Below are positions 43,145 through 55,034 of a stretch of DNA of 64,000 nucleotides, piece by piece. Source of the DNA: Chinchilla lanigera (Eukaryota; Chordata; Mammalia; Rodentia; Chinchillidae); NCBI RefSeq assembly GCF_000276665.1, contig NW_004955423.1, forward strand, positions 2,042,371 through 2,106,370, read 5' to 3'. Every line of letters begins with the position of its first letter. The first letter of the stretch is position 1. The notes under the pieces were generated by a model, which had not been told where the DNA came from, did not search any database, and saw only the letters and a list, made by a program, of their open reading frames with translations. The translations under genes and the position numbers were made by a program.

Positions 43145-43640
43145 GAAAGGTGACTGAAAATTAAGGTGGAAGTTTAAAAGAAATTTATTACAGAAAAGGA
43201 CACATCACCATTAAAGCCGCTTGCACCAAACACACTAATTCCATTCTGAAGCAGTTCTGGAAGTCTTCTTTAGTGGGTGTCTCTATGAGGTGCAATAAAA
43301 AAAATAGTGACTGCTGATGCTGCTGAGTGCTATCCAACAGAAAGGCAGGCTTGTGAAAACACTGCAGTGTATCACCATCCATCTTATTCACCCGATCTCA
43401 CACTGTATGGCTTGTGGCTCTTCCCCACAGTCAGAGTGACCGTGAAGGGTAAATGTTGAGTAGACTTAGGACACTGAGGCAGCCACAAGATCTGAAGGCA
43501 CTCTGGAAAGAAGACTTCCAGAACTGTTTCAAAAAGTAGCAAGAATGATGGGATAAGTATGTTCAAAGTGAGGGGGATTAATGGCATTGTGTCTTTTACT
43601 GTAATAAATTGTTAAACATTCATTGTATTTTTTGATCCTA
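43145..43640 (+). mobile_element. Mariner remnant with inverted duplicated end
   Basis: At 43,370-43,460 the translation holds YSPDLTLYGLWLFPTV and a VTVKGK motif, the conserved C-terminal block (YSPDLAP..) of mariner transposases; a WDKYVQSEGD-like motif follows at about 43,550. The end of the element is present twice in opposite orientation: 43,179-43,268 is the inverted copy of 43,510-43,616. The exact core is CAGTTCTGGAAGTCTTC (43,252-43,268) against GAAGACTTCCAGAACTG (43,510-43,526). The transposase is broken by stops and frame changes. Confidence 0.78.
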
Positions 43641-43689
43641 CCACGTATGCAAGTCATATTCCTGTTAAGGTGCTTGAAAACTTGAGAGA

Positions 43690-43715
43690 AAGCAAAAAAA
43701 AAAAAAAAAAAAAAA
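43690..43715. repeat. Poly(A) run
   Basis: About 25 consecutive A within otherwise unassigned sequence. Confidence 0.9.
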
Positions 43716-43954
43716 TTTGGCACAATTCTTTTATGAAAAGATCCTGATAAAAGCAAAGAAAACAACTGGATGTGAATCTGATTTATGGCTCAAGCCAATC
43801 CTGAGCTGACCATAGATACCCTGGTAAACTATTGAAAACAACTTTATCCCTTTCTCTCTTTTGGAATCATTATTTTTGTTTTTTATTTTTGTTTACAATA
43901 ATTTTCAATGAAAGTAATTAAATTCATAATTAGAAGTCTTCCTACAAAGAAAAT

Positions 43955-44650
43955 TCCCAGCCCCGCACAGAATCATTCATGAATTCTGTCAAGTATTTAA
44001 GGAAGAAGTAATATCAGTCCTTCACCCATGGTGAACTTCCAGAAACTAGACCTGAGCAGTATACTTTCTTATTGAGACCAATAATACTTTAACCTCAAAG
44101 CCTGACAAACATTGTAAGAGTTATAAACCATTATCACAGAATAGGCAAAACATTTAACCAACTACTGACAGAATATACTCATAAGCAAAAACGAAAGTAG
44201 CTATGATCCAGCAGAGCTTATCCTAGGATGCAAGGTTAATTTTAAGTATCATTAACTATAAGTTATAACAACAGAAATGCGAAGAAAAAAATGATCGTCT
44301 GTATAGATGCATTAATAGCTTTGGGCAAAATTCAACACTTATGACTCAAAAAGCCAAAAACCTCTGAGCAAATTCTAAATACCTGGATACTTGCTCAACT
44401 TGATAAAGAGTCTGTATGAAAAACCTAACACTTGACATGTTTAATGGTGTAAAGCTGAACACTTTCCCTTTAAGACTGAACAGCCCCTGCGCCCAGTGTT
44501 CAGTATTGTTCTGATGGTTCTAGCCAGGGTAATAAGAACTAGAGAGATTGGCAAAGAAGTATTAATCTTTTGCTCATGACATGATTATGTAGAAAATTCT
44601 AAGGATTCCACCAAAAAAAAGTCCAAGAATAGTAGAAAAAGTATTTAGTT
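43955..44650 (+). mobile_element. L1 ORF2 (reverse transcriptase region) fragment
   Basis: ATTCTGTCAAGTATTTAAGG, ATCCTAGGATGCAAGG, TAATGGTGTAAAGCTGAACA, GGTTCTAGCCAGGGTAATAA and ATTCTAAGGATTCCACCAAA follow the ORF2 RT order, with stops and deletions. Confidence 0.85.
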
Positions 44651-44684
44651 TTTCTAAAAATGGCTGGAACTTTTATTCTTTTTT

Positions 44685-44857
44685 TTTTAAGGGTTCATTT
44701 TCTTTTTATTTATTTATTTTTTGTCTTTTTGAGACAGGGTCTTCCTATATGCAGTTCAGGATGACCTTGAGCTCACTTTGTAGCCCAGGCTGGTCTCGAA
44801 CTCACGAAGATCCTCCTGCCTCAGCCTCCCAAGTGCTGGGGTGTGCCACACATGGCT
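44685..44857 (-). mobile_element. B1-like SINE
   Basis: TTTTTGAGACAGGGTCTTCC to GTGTGCCACACATGGCTGG with duplicated right part; short deletion near the head. Confidence 0.92.
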
Positions 44858-44869
44858 GGAACCTTTATT

Positions 44870-45400
44870 CTGTAGACATCTTTGCTTTTGTTGCCAACAT
44901 GGGCGGGTGTGGTACTTTCCACAAAAAACTCAAGGCTTTAATCACAGAACAAAGTTGATAGGTATGTTTGCTGGTTTTATTGAATTGATCCTTACAGAAG
45001 AGGGTGAGAAAAGTCTTCAGTAATACCTTCCTTTCCCACTTGGTAAATATTGCTTCTGTGCCCTACAGGCATTCCCTGACAACCTCCTAAAGTAACTGAG
45101 TTGTTTTCCCAAACTCTTAAAACCTAAAGGCTGCTCACTGGTTCTATGTTGTCTCAACCTATAACGAAGCTCAGAGGTTCCAAATACAAAAACTTCTGAG
45201 CCTTAAAAACCAAAGTATATTCTGACTCAAACCAGCATCCAACACAAGCTCAGCTTTCCCTGTGGTGACGACCCTTGTGCAGCAGAATGACAGTGGAGGG
45301 AATCTCAGTTTAGCTCACACAGACGGGTGGTTACCCTAATCCCAGGTGGGTTTTCATTGAAAAAGTCCCGTCTTGAGCTGTGCTTTGCCTCCCCTTGGTT
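44870..45400. other. Unassigned stretch
   Basis: No gene or clear repeat; AACCTTTATTCTGTAGACAT resembles sequence just left of the B1 (AACTTTTATTC), a possible target duplication. Confidence 0.35.
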
Positions 45401-45550
45401 CTTTTCATTTAAAGTGATACATAAAAATATAAAAGATTATACATATTAATGGAGTATTAAGTGATATTTCAATACATGTACTTATACAATATTTATTATA
45501 AAGAGAATAAAAAATAATAAAATAACATAGACAAAAACAAAACAAAGCAA

Positions 45551-45855
45551 AAATAGTAAGAATGATACAGGGTTTCAAAACGAAATCATAGGAATTAACA
45601 ATGGTTGTTATATTACATATCGTTATCTTCAACGAAGTTGCTCAGATTACCAGATGTAAGAATGCAAGATTGATCAAACCATTAAAAAGAATAAAAAAAA
45701 ATTTTAAAAAATCAGAAATGATATAGAGCTTCACCAAACAAGATGGTAGGAATTCACCAATGGTTGTTATATTGCATATTGTTGTCCTCAAATCAGTTGT
45801 TCCGATCATCAGATATAAGCATGCAAAGTTGGTCAAAAAAATTTTAAGAATTAAC
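45551..45855. repeat. Two-copy direct tandem repeat (~150 bp)
   Basis: Copy one (45,551-45,710) and copy two (45,711-45,855) share CAATGGTTGTTATATT, then CATAT.GTT.TC, and ATCA/ATTACCAGAT..AAG..TGCA, then GATCAAA/GGTCAAA. It lies next to L1 sequence and may be an L1 UTR tandem unit. Confidence 0.7.
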
Positions 45856-45906
45856 TGTTCCTTTCAATAAACCACCAGACATCAGCAGTATAATTATCCC
45901 AGCTAT

Positions 45907-45907
<1 letters not shown>

Positions 45908-45957
<50 letters not shown>
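45908..45957. repeat. (TA)n microsatellite
   Basis: About 22 uninterrupted TA units followed by CACACA. Confidence 0.97.
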
Positions 45958-45960
<3 letters not shown>

Positions 45961-47310
45961 TTTTTTCCCTTCCTTTTCTTTTTCTCCTTTCCCTCATCCC
46001 AGTTATTCCTTCCTTTGAGCAATTTCGTTCCCTTTCATATCATACATTTTGGGTTTATTTACCCTTTCAGGTTCTTACACTAGGGAGACAAATATGATGT
46101 TTACACATGTGCGTCTGATTTATTTCACTTATGAGTATGGTCTCTATTTGCATCCATTTACCACAAAAGCCTTGAGTTTATCTTTTTTATAGCTGAGTAA
46201 TACTCCATTGTATAAAAATACCACATCTTTTTTATCCACTCCTCAGTTGATGGGCAGATACAATGTTAAAAATATCTCAAACACATCCTATCTTCTTGGT
46301 GAAAACATTCAACATCCTTTCATCTAGCTTTTTGAGGTACATAATTGTGATCGATAGCTCCCCTACTGTGCAATAGAATACTAAGAACTCCTATCTTACT
46401 ATAAATTAATGTCTATTGACCAACTTTTTCTTCCCTCCATCCCTCTCCCCAACCTCTGGTAGTGGCCATTTTGAACTTTTATGAGATCAACTTTTTAATG
46501 TACCATATGAGTGAGATCATGTGGTAAGCCAATCCTGAGCTGAGTATTTGTTTTGCTGTGCTTGACTTATTTCACGTAACATATGATCTTCACTTCCATC
46601 TTTTATCACAAATAACAGATTATTTTCCTTTCTATGGCTAAGTAGTATTCCATTTTATGTATGTTTTCTTTATCCACTCATCAGCTAATGGACACTTTGG
46701 TTATTTCTTTTTCTTGGCTATTATGAATAGTGTTGCAGTAAGGATGGGAGTGCAGATATACTCTTTAACATACTGATTTTGTTTTCTTTGGATACATACC
46801 CAGTAGTGGGATTGAGGGATCATATTATAGTTTTATTTTTAATTTTTTGAGGAACCTCCATACTGTTTTCAGTAACACATGTACTAATTTACATTCTCAC
46901 TAACAGTATGCACAGATTCCTCTTTTTCTTTTTGTTTTTTTTTCCGGTACTGGGAATCAAACTCACGACCTTGTGCTTGTCAGGCAGGAGACTCCCCTTT
47001 TTCCACATCCTCACCAGTACTTATCTCTTGGCTTTTTGCTAATAGCCATTCTTACAGGACATGAGTGTTAGCTTATCATGGTTTTGTTTCCCTGGAGATT
47101 AAAGACGATGAGCATTTTTTCATATACTTGGTGGCTTTTCGTGTATCTTTTGAGAAATGTCCATTTAGTTATGTTGCCCATTTTGACTTTTTTGCTACTA
47201 AGCTTTTAGAGTTCCTTAAATATTCTGCACATTAACACATTGTCAGAGGTGTAGTTTTCAGGTATTCATCCAACAGGTTTGTCTCTTCACTGTGATTTTC
47301 CTTTGCTTTT
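45958..47310 (-). mobile_element. Two adjacent L1 3' ends
   Basis: The first (45,958-46,260) contains AGCTGAGTAATACTCCATTG and TATCCACTCCTCAGTTGATG. The second (46,261-47,310) repeats the motif order (GCTAAGTAGTATTCCATTTT, TTATCCACTCATCAGCTAAT, ACCCAGTAGTGGGATTGAGG) and continues inward. An ID SINE is inserted at about 46,941-46,993. Confidence 0.85.
46941..46993 (-). mobile_element. ID SINE, truncated, inside L1
   Basis: CCGGTACTGGGAATCAAACT and CTTGTGCTTGTCAGGCAGGA; the 5' half is missing. CTCCCCTTTTTC-like words flank it. Confidence 0.88.
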
Positions 47311-47446
47311 TTTTTTTTTTTTTTTTTAATAGTAGGGTTAACCATAGACAAAGACTTTGAGAACTGGGTTCTGGCAACTGGTCTACTAGAACTGGCTGAC
47401 CTTGTCTCAGCTAAATGTCTCCAGGTCTTAAGTAGTACATTTTTAG

Positions 47447-47592
47447 TTTGTTTTGAGACAAGGTCTTGCTATGTAGTTCAGGCTGGCCTCAAAGTCAGTT
47501 AAGTAGCCCAAGCTGGCCTTCAACTTGCAGTGATCTTTCTGCCTCAGCCTCCTAAGTGCTGAGATTACAAGTGTGTGCCACTGTACCCAGCT
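47447..47592 (-). mobile_element. B1-like SINE
   Basis: GTTTTGAGACAAGGTCTTGC to GTGTGCCACTGTACCCAGCT. Confidence 0.9.
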
Positions 47593-47924
47593 TAAGTTTG
47601 TACATTTTTAAAGTGAGGGGTTTAGACTAGCTCAGTGATTTTGAATTTTTTTTTTACTTAGTAGCAAGACTTAGTAGCAATACAAAAGAAATCTTATGTG
47701 GATGCTCAATACTGAAGAGGTTACAGCTACTCTGGTTGATCCCTATAGAACTGGGTTAGAAAGTTCTTTTTATACAAAAGACTCTTTGTACACAGATGGG
47801 TAATATGTTAATAGGACAGCGTGGGAACAAGAGGTAAGGATGTGGGAACAAGCAAGTAACATCATAGACTATATTTTTGTGTATCAAAAATGAAAATAAA
47901 CATGGGTGTATCAAAAATGAAAAT

Positions 47925-48045
47925 AAACATATATCGCTGTGATATGATGTTTTTAATTCTTCTGGGAAAATATGCAGGAGGGGAATAGCTGGATTAAGTG
48001 GGACTTCCAACCCTAGTTTTGTGAGGAATCTCCAAAAAAAGAGAA
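47925..48045 (-). mobile_element. L1 3' end fragment
   Basis: On the minus strand it reads ATTCCTCACAAAACTAGGGT, CCAGCTATTCCCCTCCTGCA and AAAACATCATATCACAGCGA, matching 1,515-1,605. A short duplicated TGAAAATAAACAT word lies at 47,890-47,930. Confidence 0.82.
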
Positions 48046-48049
48046 AGAG

Positions 48050-50430
48050 AATAAAGCTATTACAGAAGGTATTAGCACACTGTTTCTCTGGAAAGTCTTA
48101 CATGAAGTAATACGAAGTTATATGTATGTCAACTTCAAAACAGTACAGTACCTGGGTTGTTTGGTCCTAGTCAGTAGAGGTCAGATGCACATCCAGGGCC
48201 CTGGCTTTGCCTGCTCATCTAAAGAATGAATACATTCGCTGCTGCAGCACATTATTTGCTATTTTATTCCTGTCAGAGGCCCTATGAGCTTGCTTGGGTC
48301 AGGGGTCACCCAGAAAACCTGCTTCCACTTTCTTTAATTATGCAAACTAGAGTGAGGTGACTAAAAACCTGCATTTAGTCTGCAAGACTTGGGGAGTTTT
48401 GTAAGACCTAAGGGAGTGCAGAATTTCCTGAAGATGTTGCAAGGTGGCCGGCTTTCTTCTGAAGTCATGCAATGTTCTCCTTTGCTTTGGTTATGACTGC
48501 AGAGGTGCTGAGAAGCAAAATGAAGACTAGCACCTTGGAGTGGGCTTTTCTCCATGGGTCCAGAGGCAAGGCCATCTCATGGAGAAGAGCGAGCTTGTGT
48601 CTAAAGGTATTTTGATCCCATCCACCACCTCTGTTCTTCACTGGTAACAGGTTTTCCAAAACATGTTTTTCCTAAGGGAACAGCAAGCAAAGGCTTAAAG
48701 ATTTATAGAAAGCTGGATGGCTGAGAATGTCTAATTTGTATTTTGCTAGTTTAATTTGGAGAAGCAGCTTCACAGTGGAACACATTTCATCAGGAATCAT
48801 ACAGACATTTCTGCAGGAAACATACAGGACAGTTCTCAGCAGTAACTGCCCCATAATTTGTTTGCTCCGGGTTGTGCTGTACATGCAGGGGCGGGGGGGG
48901 GGGGGCTAGTGTTCCCCACTGTGTGCACACTGGCTTGTGCTTCCCAAGCTGGACAGCAAAATTCCAGGAGTCAGTCCTTGCCTCACACTCAGGCCTCTCT
49001 GGGTACATTTTCAGTTAAGTTACCCCTTGCTCCCCTCACTTGCCCTTTGCTTCAGCAGAGGCAAGCTTCTAGACATCCTTACCCCTCTTCTTCTACCAGG
49101 ACTTACAATGTCAGGTTGTGAAAGATTTCCAAGATTTCAAATGGTATCATATCCTTGGTTGTAGACAAATCTTTATAGAGAAGTAGATCCTGTTCACTAA
49201 TAAGTATGAAGAGCAGCAACTAGTCATGGCTATGACTTAGGAGCACAAGACGCTAGCATCTTAAAAGAAACTCCACTAAGTACATTCAGTCTAGTAGGGT
49301 TTTTAAGAATCTGATGGGAACAGAAATATTCAAAGTGCAAGGTTTTTAAAATAAAGATACTATTCTCCAAATATAACAGCATGTGCATTTAAATGGAAGT
49401 GAAACTCAGTCACACTGTTTACTGTTCATAGTAAAAAGCTACTTAGAATTCAAATTGTTTTTATGGGAGAACAACAAGATTTTTGCAAAACGTATCTTCC
49501 CATACTCTGAAACTTGGAAGTTCCCAAGAACACCTGGAAGTAATGTTCTATTGTAGGATGTCATATACTTCAATAATGAATGTCACATGGGCATGAGGAT
49601 CTGGAGACAAGACTGGCTTCTGAGTCAGCAGAACACATGACTGAACCCCAGACTGGGCCAGGGACCTAGGGCTTTGCGCTCCCTGGGTGCTCATCTCTTG
49701 CCAAGGCTCAGAACTCAGCAAATGGCAGTGTCAGGGTTTAGAAGGACCCCGCAATACCTGTGAGAGTTACCCTGGGTGGGGTGGAGCTCAGTGTTTATCA
49801 AGGTCCTAGAAAAAGCATAGGAAAAGTTAAGGAAAGAATATGAGAGATGTGGGGAGAAAGGATCATGGAAATTAATTTCATTCATAAGAGTTTTAGTCAC
49901 TTTCCAATTACACTGCTGCCCAAAGATGTCTAACTTTTAGTTGGCTCTCAACCCTAGCTGACCTTGTCTTCTAATCATGGTTGCCACTGTTCTCTGAATT
50001 TTCTCCAAATTCAGATTTCTGTACCTTAAGCTCAGACCCTGATACCTTTCCTATATCTGGGTCTTTCCTCTTGACGGTGCCCCTACCTGGGCTGTATGCT
50101 CTTCCTTGTCCTTTCAACCCTGCCTCAAGCACCCAATCCATCCTTCCCTGCCTTCACAGAAGTCCCCTCCCATCTCTGACCATAACAGCAAAACTGGTGC
50201 CTTTTAGGTGGTGTGACCATCTAGATTATTGCCCAAACCAGAGTACTTTTGGAAGCAAAAGGGGGTGCCTTTAATTAAGAATGTTGCTGGATAACAAGTA
50301 TAAATTAGAACTGTTGCAGGCAAACCAGGATTGTATGTCTAGCTTTACAGCATTTGTGCTAATTGTCACGCCATCCCATTGACAGATTTTGAGAGCCGTT
50401 TTTGGATCTCCTATATGCAACCAGTTTTTG
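48050..50430. other. Unassigned unique sequence
   Basis: About 2.4 kb without a recognised gene or clear repeat. A G-run lies at 48,889-48,905. The pyrimidine-rich block at 49,985-50,190 may be old L2. Open frames on both strands lack domains. Confidence 0.35.
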
Positions 50431-50435
50431 TTTTT

Positions 50436-50571
50436 TATACAGGGTCTCACTTTACAATTAAGGATGGCCTTGGACACACTATGTATCCCAGGCTGTCCTC
50501 ACACATAGCAATCTTTCTGCCTCAGCCTCTTAGGTGCTGGAGTTACAGGCATGCACCACCATGCATGATTG
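50436..50571 (-). mobile_element. B1-like SINE
   Basis: TATACAGGGTCTCACTTTAC to ATGCACCACCATGCATGATT. Confidence 0.85.
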
Positions 50572-51149
50572 GCCTGCCTTCCTTCTTCTATCTCTCTTAA
50601 AGCAAACTTTCTATATGGATTTACAGAAAGCTGCAAAGATAGTGGAGTTTTTGTACACACTTCACCCATCTTCCCGCCTTGTCAATATTTTGCATTTCCA
50701 AGGCTATATTTGTCAAAATTAGGAAGCACCATTGGTTCATTACTATTGACCACAAACTTTATTCAGATTTAACCAGTATTTTCATTAATATCTTCTTTCT
50801 GTTCCAATCTGGAGCAGGGTAGCACACTTCATTTCATTTTCATGTGTCCCCCACGTGTGGCACTCTCAGCCTTTCTGTATTTTTTGTGACCTTGACAGTT
50901 TTGAGGAATACTAGCTAAATGCCCCGCAGGAATGTGCCCCAATCCGGGTTTGTGTTTTCTCGTAATTAAGACAGGTTAGTATCCTTCTCATATCAGGCAG
51001 TATGTGATTTCCACCTGCTACCATTGACATTAACCTTCATCACATGATAAACACACTGTTTTTCTTCTGTTTTCTGGAAGCAAGTCACTAAATTTAACCC
51101 ACCTTTAAAGAGTAGGCTTGAAAAAGAGTATTATATGCATACTCAAAAA

Positions 51150-52012
51150 TGGACAATTCTTTTTCCAACAGCCTTATTTCTCTTTTTATTAAAGAGCTTG
51201 TACGGAAACAGCTTAAGATGACTTGCGGCTCTTCCTGCCCACTCAGTGGCTTGTACGGGAGAGCTGCAGCCCGTCTTCTCTGGCAGGCCGAGAGCTCGTC
51301 TTCAGTCAAGACCTGCCAGACCACACGGTTCCTGCACAGCCTGCATGCTGGGATGAACAGTGAGCCCAGGAGTTTGCGGAGCCCATTTACCCTGAAGTCC
51401 CTCCTTTTCACAGCCTTGCAGCACTGGCCTATTCTTTTTTCCATTCTCTTCACAATCTTCTCATAGGCAGAGATCAGGTAGGGCTTCCGATGGGTGCTCA
51501 CTAGAGACTACACAGAACTTCCCAGACCACCATCACATCAGACTGAGTGTCCCTTGTCACGTGGTGGCAGTCCACAGAGGAGAATCTGTTACATACAGTA
51601 GTGGCAGGCATATTAACGTAAGATGCTTCTGAGAGGCTGGTCATCAGTAACCTTGGATTGGTTACTTGACAAAGACAGGGCTCCCAGAAGGCTGCCTGGA
51701 TCTGGCTGTTGAAGGTTCCAGAAGTGAAGTGTCCATCAGCAAGAGTGACTTCAGTAGCACTAGCAAAACTAAGCATGGCTAGTTGGCCAATACGCTTGGA
51801 GAATGTGACACTGGCCTCAGCTGGGTTTTCAGTGGTAGAAATCACTAGTAAGTGTTTCTCCTGGGTTTCGTCAGATTTATGATATAGACATCATCACTTT
51901 CCCTTTTGTAGTTGTACTATAACATGTGGAAATAAAAGTTGGTGCCACCTAAGTGAGTTCCTGCTGCAAGGAATTTGAGGACATCCTCCTCTCCATTTAT
52001 AGGACATCAAGG
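51150..52012 (-). pseudogene. RPSA: RPSA processed pseudogene
   Basis: Reading on the minus strand from 52,012: ALDVL, KEEDVLKF-like, AGTHLGGTN and YIINL (frame broken), then ENPAEASV, FTSGTF, QIQAAFWEP and LSEASYVN in the 51,501-51,845 frame, then SEHPSEALPDL, LQGKWAPQ and ATEWAG in another frame to about 51,230. This is the order of 40S ribosomal protein SA (laminin receptor), without introns, with stops, an internal deletion after LSEASYVN and frameshifts. A 3'UTR-like stretch follows to about 51,150. The 135-codon open frame at 51,094-51,501 is an off-frame reading of this pseudogene. RPSA is a structural component of the 40S subunit; the copy is dead. Confidence 0.88.
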
Positions 52013-52046
52013 GCTCTGGATACTGTTTCTTTTCTTCTCTTTTGTG

Positions 52047-52115
52047 GTGCTGGGGCTAAAACCCAGGAACTGATACACAGTATGCAAACACCACAGAGCT
52101 ACACCCCTAGCCCAT
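52047..52115 (-). mobile_element. ID SINE
   Basis: GGTGCTGGGGCTAAAACCCA and CAGAGCTACACCCCTAGCCC; an older copy next to the RPSA retrocopy. Confidence 0.75.
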
Positions 52116-53217
52116 GAATTTCTCTTTACATTCTTATGAGAACTGACACAAACGTGATATGGATCCCTCTCTGGGTAGTGTGGAAGGGTCTACATACACT
52201 ATTTGGAATTCTTTAAGGAGATATGTCTCTTTCACATTTATTAATTTTTATCAGTATGGACTCATGTATGGTTTATACATTTATATTCTGTACTTTGGAT
52301 TATAATCTAATACTATGTTTTCTTTTGTTGTTGAAATCATTTCAGCATTAGTCACTGGGAACTCATTTGGGTCAGCTATGGCCCTTTGATATGCTCCCAT
52401 CCTTTTCTATTAAGCAGTTGTTTATTTGAAATATAACATATATATTTATTTCACCCATTTTAAGTGCACAAATGTTTTTAAAGTTTACAAACTTGTGCAA
52501 AAACCACAACTTATTTTGAGAACATTTTCATCAGCCCAAAGAAATCCCTTCTACCTATCTACAGACAATCCCTGTTTTTACTCTAAGCCCATGCAACCAG
52601 ATATCTGCTTCAGAGATTTCTTTTGGACTTTCACATAAATAGAATCCTATCTTATGTGGCCTTTTCATTGGGCTTATTTTACCTATCCAAATGTTTTTGA
52701 GGTCATCTATGTTTGTAGCATGTACCACTACTCCATTGTATGGACGTGCTAATTTAAGAAATCCAGGAGAAGGTCAGATTGTTTCCAACCTTTTTTGGAC
52801 AAGTATGAATAATACTGCTTCAACGTTTATATAAAATCCTGACTTCAAAACTTACAGGAACACGTCTTCATTTCTCTTCAGGTGGCACACTGATTAGAAT
52901 TGGGGGATAATGTGGTAAGCTTATATTTAAATTTTTAAGCACTTAGGTTTTTATAATACCATACTCATTCTAGTGAGCATGTCATACTATCTCATTTTGG
53001 TTCTGCTTTGCATTTTGTTAATACATAGTGGTGGTATACATCTTTTCATATGCTAAGCTGTATATCATCTTTGCTGAAATGTCTATTTAAATCTTTTGTC
53101 CATTTAAAAATTATTTGCCTCGAGTTTAAGATTTATATGTTCTGCATACAAATCCCATTCAGATACACAATTTAGAAACGTTTTCTCCCAGTCAGTCATT
53201 TGTCAGTTAAATTTCTT

Positions 53218-53252
<35 letters not shown>

Positions 53253-53332
53253 CTCCGGTACCGGGAACCGAACTCACGACCTTGCGCTTGCCAGGCAGGC
53301 GCTTTTTGCCACTGAGCTAAATCCCCAGCCCC
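53218..53332 (-). mobile_element. ID SINE, complete and young
   Basis: Poly(T) tail, GGTACCGGGAACCGAACTCA and AATCCCCAGCCCC, with a perfect 17-base duplication TGTCAGTTAAATTTCTT at 53,201-53,217 and 53,333-53,349, inside the old L1. Confidence 0.97.
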
Positions 53333-54009
53333 TGTCAGTTAAATTTCTTAATGGTGATTTCTGAAGGGTGAAACTTTTATATTTTAATCCACTTTATGGA
53401 TTATGCTTTTGGTACCTTAACAACTCTTTTCCCAAATGAAGGTCATCTAAGTTTTCTCCCTGTTTCATGTAAACATTTTAGTTTTATCTCTTACATTCAG
53501 GATTCTGATCCATTTTGTTTCAATTGTATACTGTGGTAAGGGACTTAGTTAAGCTTTTTATTTTTTTGCACCTGCTATCCACATGTCCTAGTATTATTTG
53601 AAAAGATCATCTTTTCACAGTGAATTGAATTGTCTTGGCACCTTTGTTCAAAATCAATTGGCCATGAATATGATGGTTTATTCCTGGAATCTCTCCTGCT
53701 TCACTTACCTATACTCCTATCTTTATATTAACAAACACTGTATTGTAAGTTTTGAAGTCAGGAAGTGTTCACTTCCAGAATTATTTTATCTATTCTGGAT
53801 TCTTTGCATTTCCATGTAAATTTCAGGATCAGCTTGTCAAATAAGCATGCTATGACTTTTTCCAAACCAGTAACTGCATGCTTTTTTCTCTCATTAGTTC
53901 ATGTACTCCTGTTTAAATTATATAAATTTATAAGATATGATATTGATATTCAATACACGTATACAGTATATAAAGGTAAAATCGCAGCAGTTAACATTTC
54001 CATCTCTTT

Positions 54010-54990
54010 GAGTATTTTTAAATTTTTTTTTATTAATATAATTTGCTGTCAGAAAAAATATAAATCAAAATCACGAAGAGATTTTATCCCGGTTAGAATG
54101 GCTAGAAAGACAAAGAATAAGGGGCTGGCAGCTGGGCTTGATGGTGCACACCTGTAAACCCAGCACTTGGGAGGCAGGAGGACTGCTGCAAGTTTGAGGC
54201 TAGGTTGAGGTACATAATGAGTTACAGGCTAGTCTGAACTACTTAGGGAAACCCTATTTCAAAAAAAGAGGGGCAGGCGTGGGTAGGCTGGGGTGTGGCT
54301 CAGTGGTGGAACACTTGCCTAGTGGTGTAGGCCTTAGCCGTATGAACAGCAGTTTGGAGGTTCCTTAAAAAACTAAAAACACATCTATAGTATGATCTAG
54401 GTATCCCAATGCTAGGTATATATCCAAAGCCAATTAAATCAGAATATCAAGTGGTAATTGTATACCCAAGTTTATTGCTGTATTATTCACAACAGCTAAG
54501 ATAGTCAATCAATCTATGATGCCCATGAGGGGATAAAGAATATGTGCTATAGATATACAATGCATGATTATTCATCCATAAAAAAGAATATTCTTCATTA
54601 GCAGCAAAATAGATGGAAATGGAGGGTACTAGGTGGAATAAGTCAGATACAGAAAAACAAGTATAACATGTTCACTTATTTCTGGATTTTTTTTTTTAAA
54701 AGTCAACCCAAACATGTAATAGTGGTTACTGGAGGCCGAGAAGGGTATGGTAAGGGAGTACAGAGGAAGAGTGGATCACAGGTACCGAAACAGAAGTCAT
54801 TCTAGTGTTTAACAGCACAGCGGGCTGACTGCAGTTTGCAATAACCTATGTTTTATGAGTAACTACAGAGAAGCCTGAAGGCTCCAAGCACAAACTAATG
54901 ATAACGAGATGGATGTTAATTACCCTGACTTGATCAGTACATACTGTACTTATGTTCTGAAATATCATGTGGGAGAACTGCTGTATTAAC
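54010..54990 (+). mobile_element. L1 3' end with nested SINEs
   Basis: AAATCAAAATCACGAAGAGA and CCCGGTTAGAATGGCTAGAA, interrupted by B1/ID, then AGCAGTTTGGAGGTTCCTTA, TATTCACAACAGCTAAGATA, CATTAGCAGCAAAATAGATG and a 3'UTR (AATAGTGGTTACTGGAGGCC). Confidence 0.85.
54128..54345 (+). mobile_element. B1 plus ID (B1-dID or two SINEs) in L1
   Basis: B1 unit 54,128-54,263 followed by ID-like GGCTGGGGTGTGGCTCAGTG at about 54,282. Confidence 0.78.
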
Positions 54991-55034
54991 AATACTGGAC
55001 ATTCCAATTCATTACTATAGAATGCCTTTTACAT

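Larger units (their letters stand above)
50605..53890 (-). mobile_element. Old L1 (L1M-type) 3' half, interrupted
   Basis: The left part (50,605-51,100) holds GCAAAGATAGTGGAGTTTTT, CCTTGACAGTTTTGAGGAAT and TTCATCACATGATAAACACA. The right part (from about 52,140) resumes with GGAATTCTTTAAGGAGATAT, TATCAGTATGGACTCATGTA, the GAACATTTTCATCAGCCCAA block, and then ORF2-derived sequence to about 53,890. Between them sit an RPSA retrocopy and an ID SINE; a second ID lies at 53,218. Confidence 0.85.

Noticed and set aside
51094..51501. A 135-codon minus-strand open frame as a new gene
   Set aside because: In another frame the same bases follow the RPSA C-terminal coding order and continue the RPSA retrocopy; the open frame is accidental.
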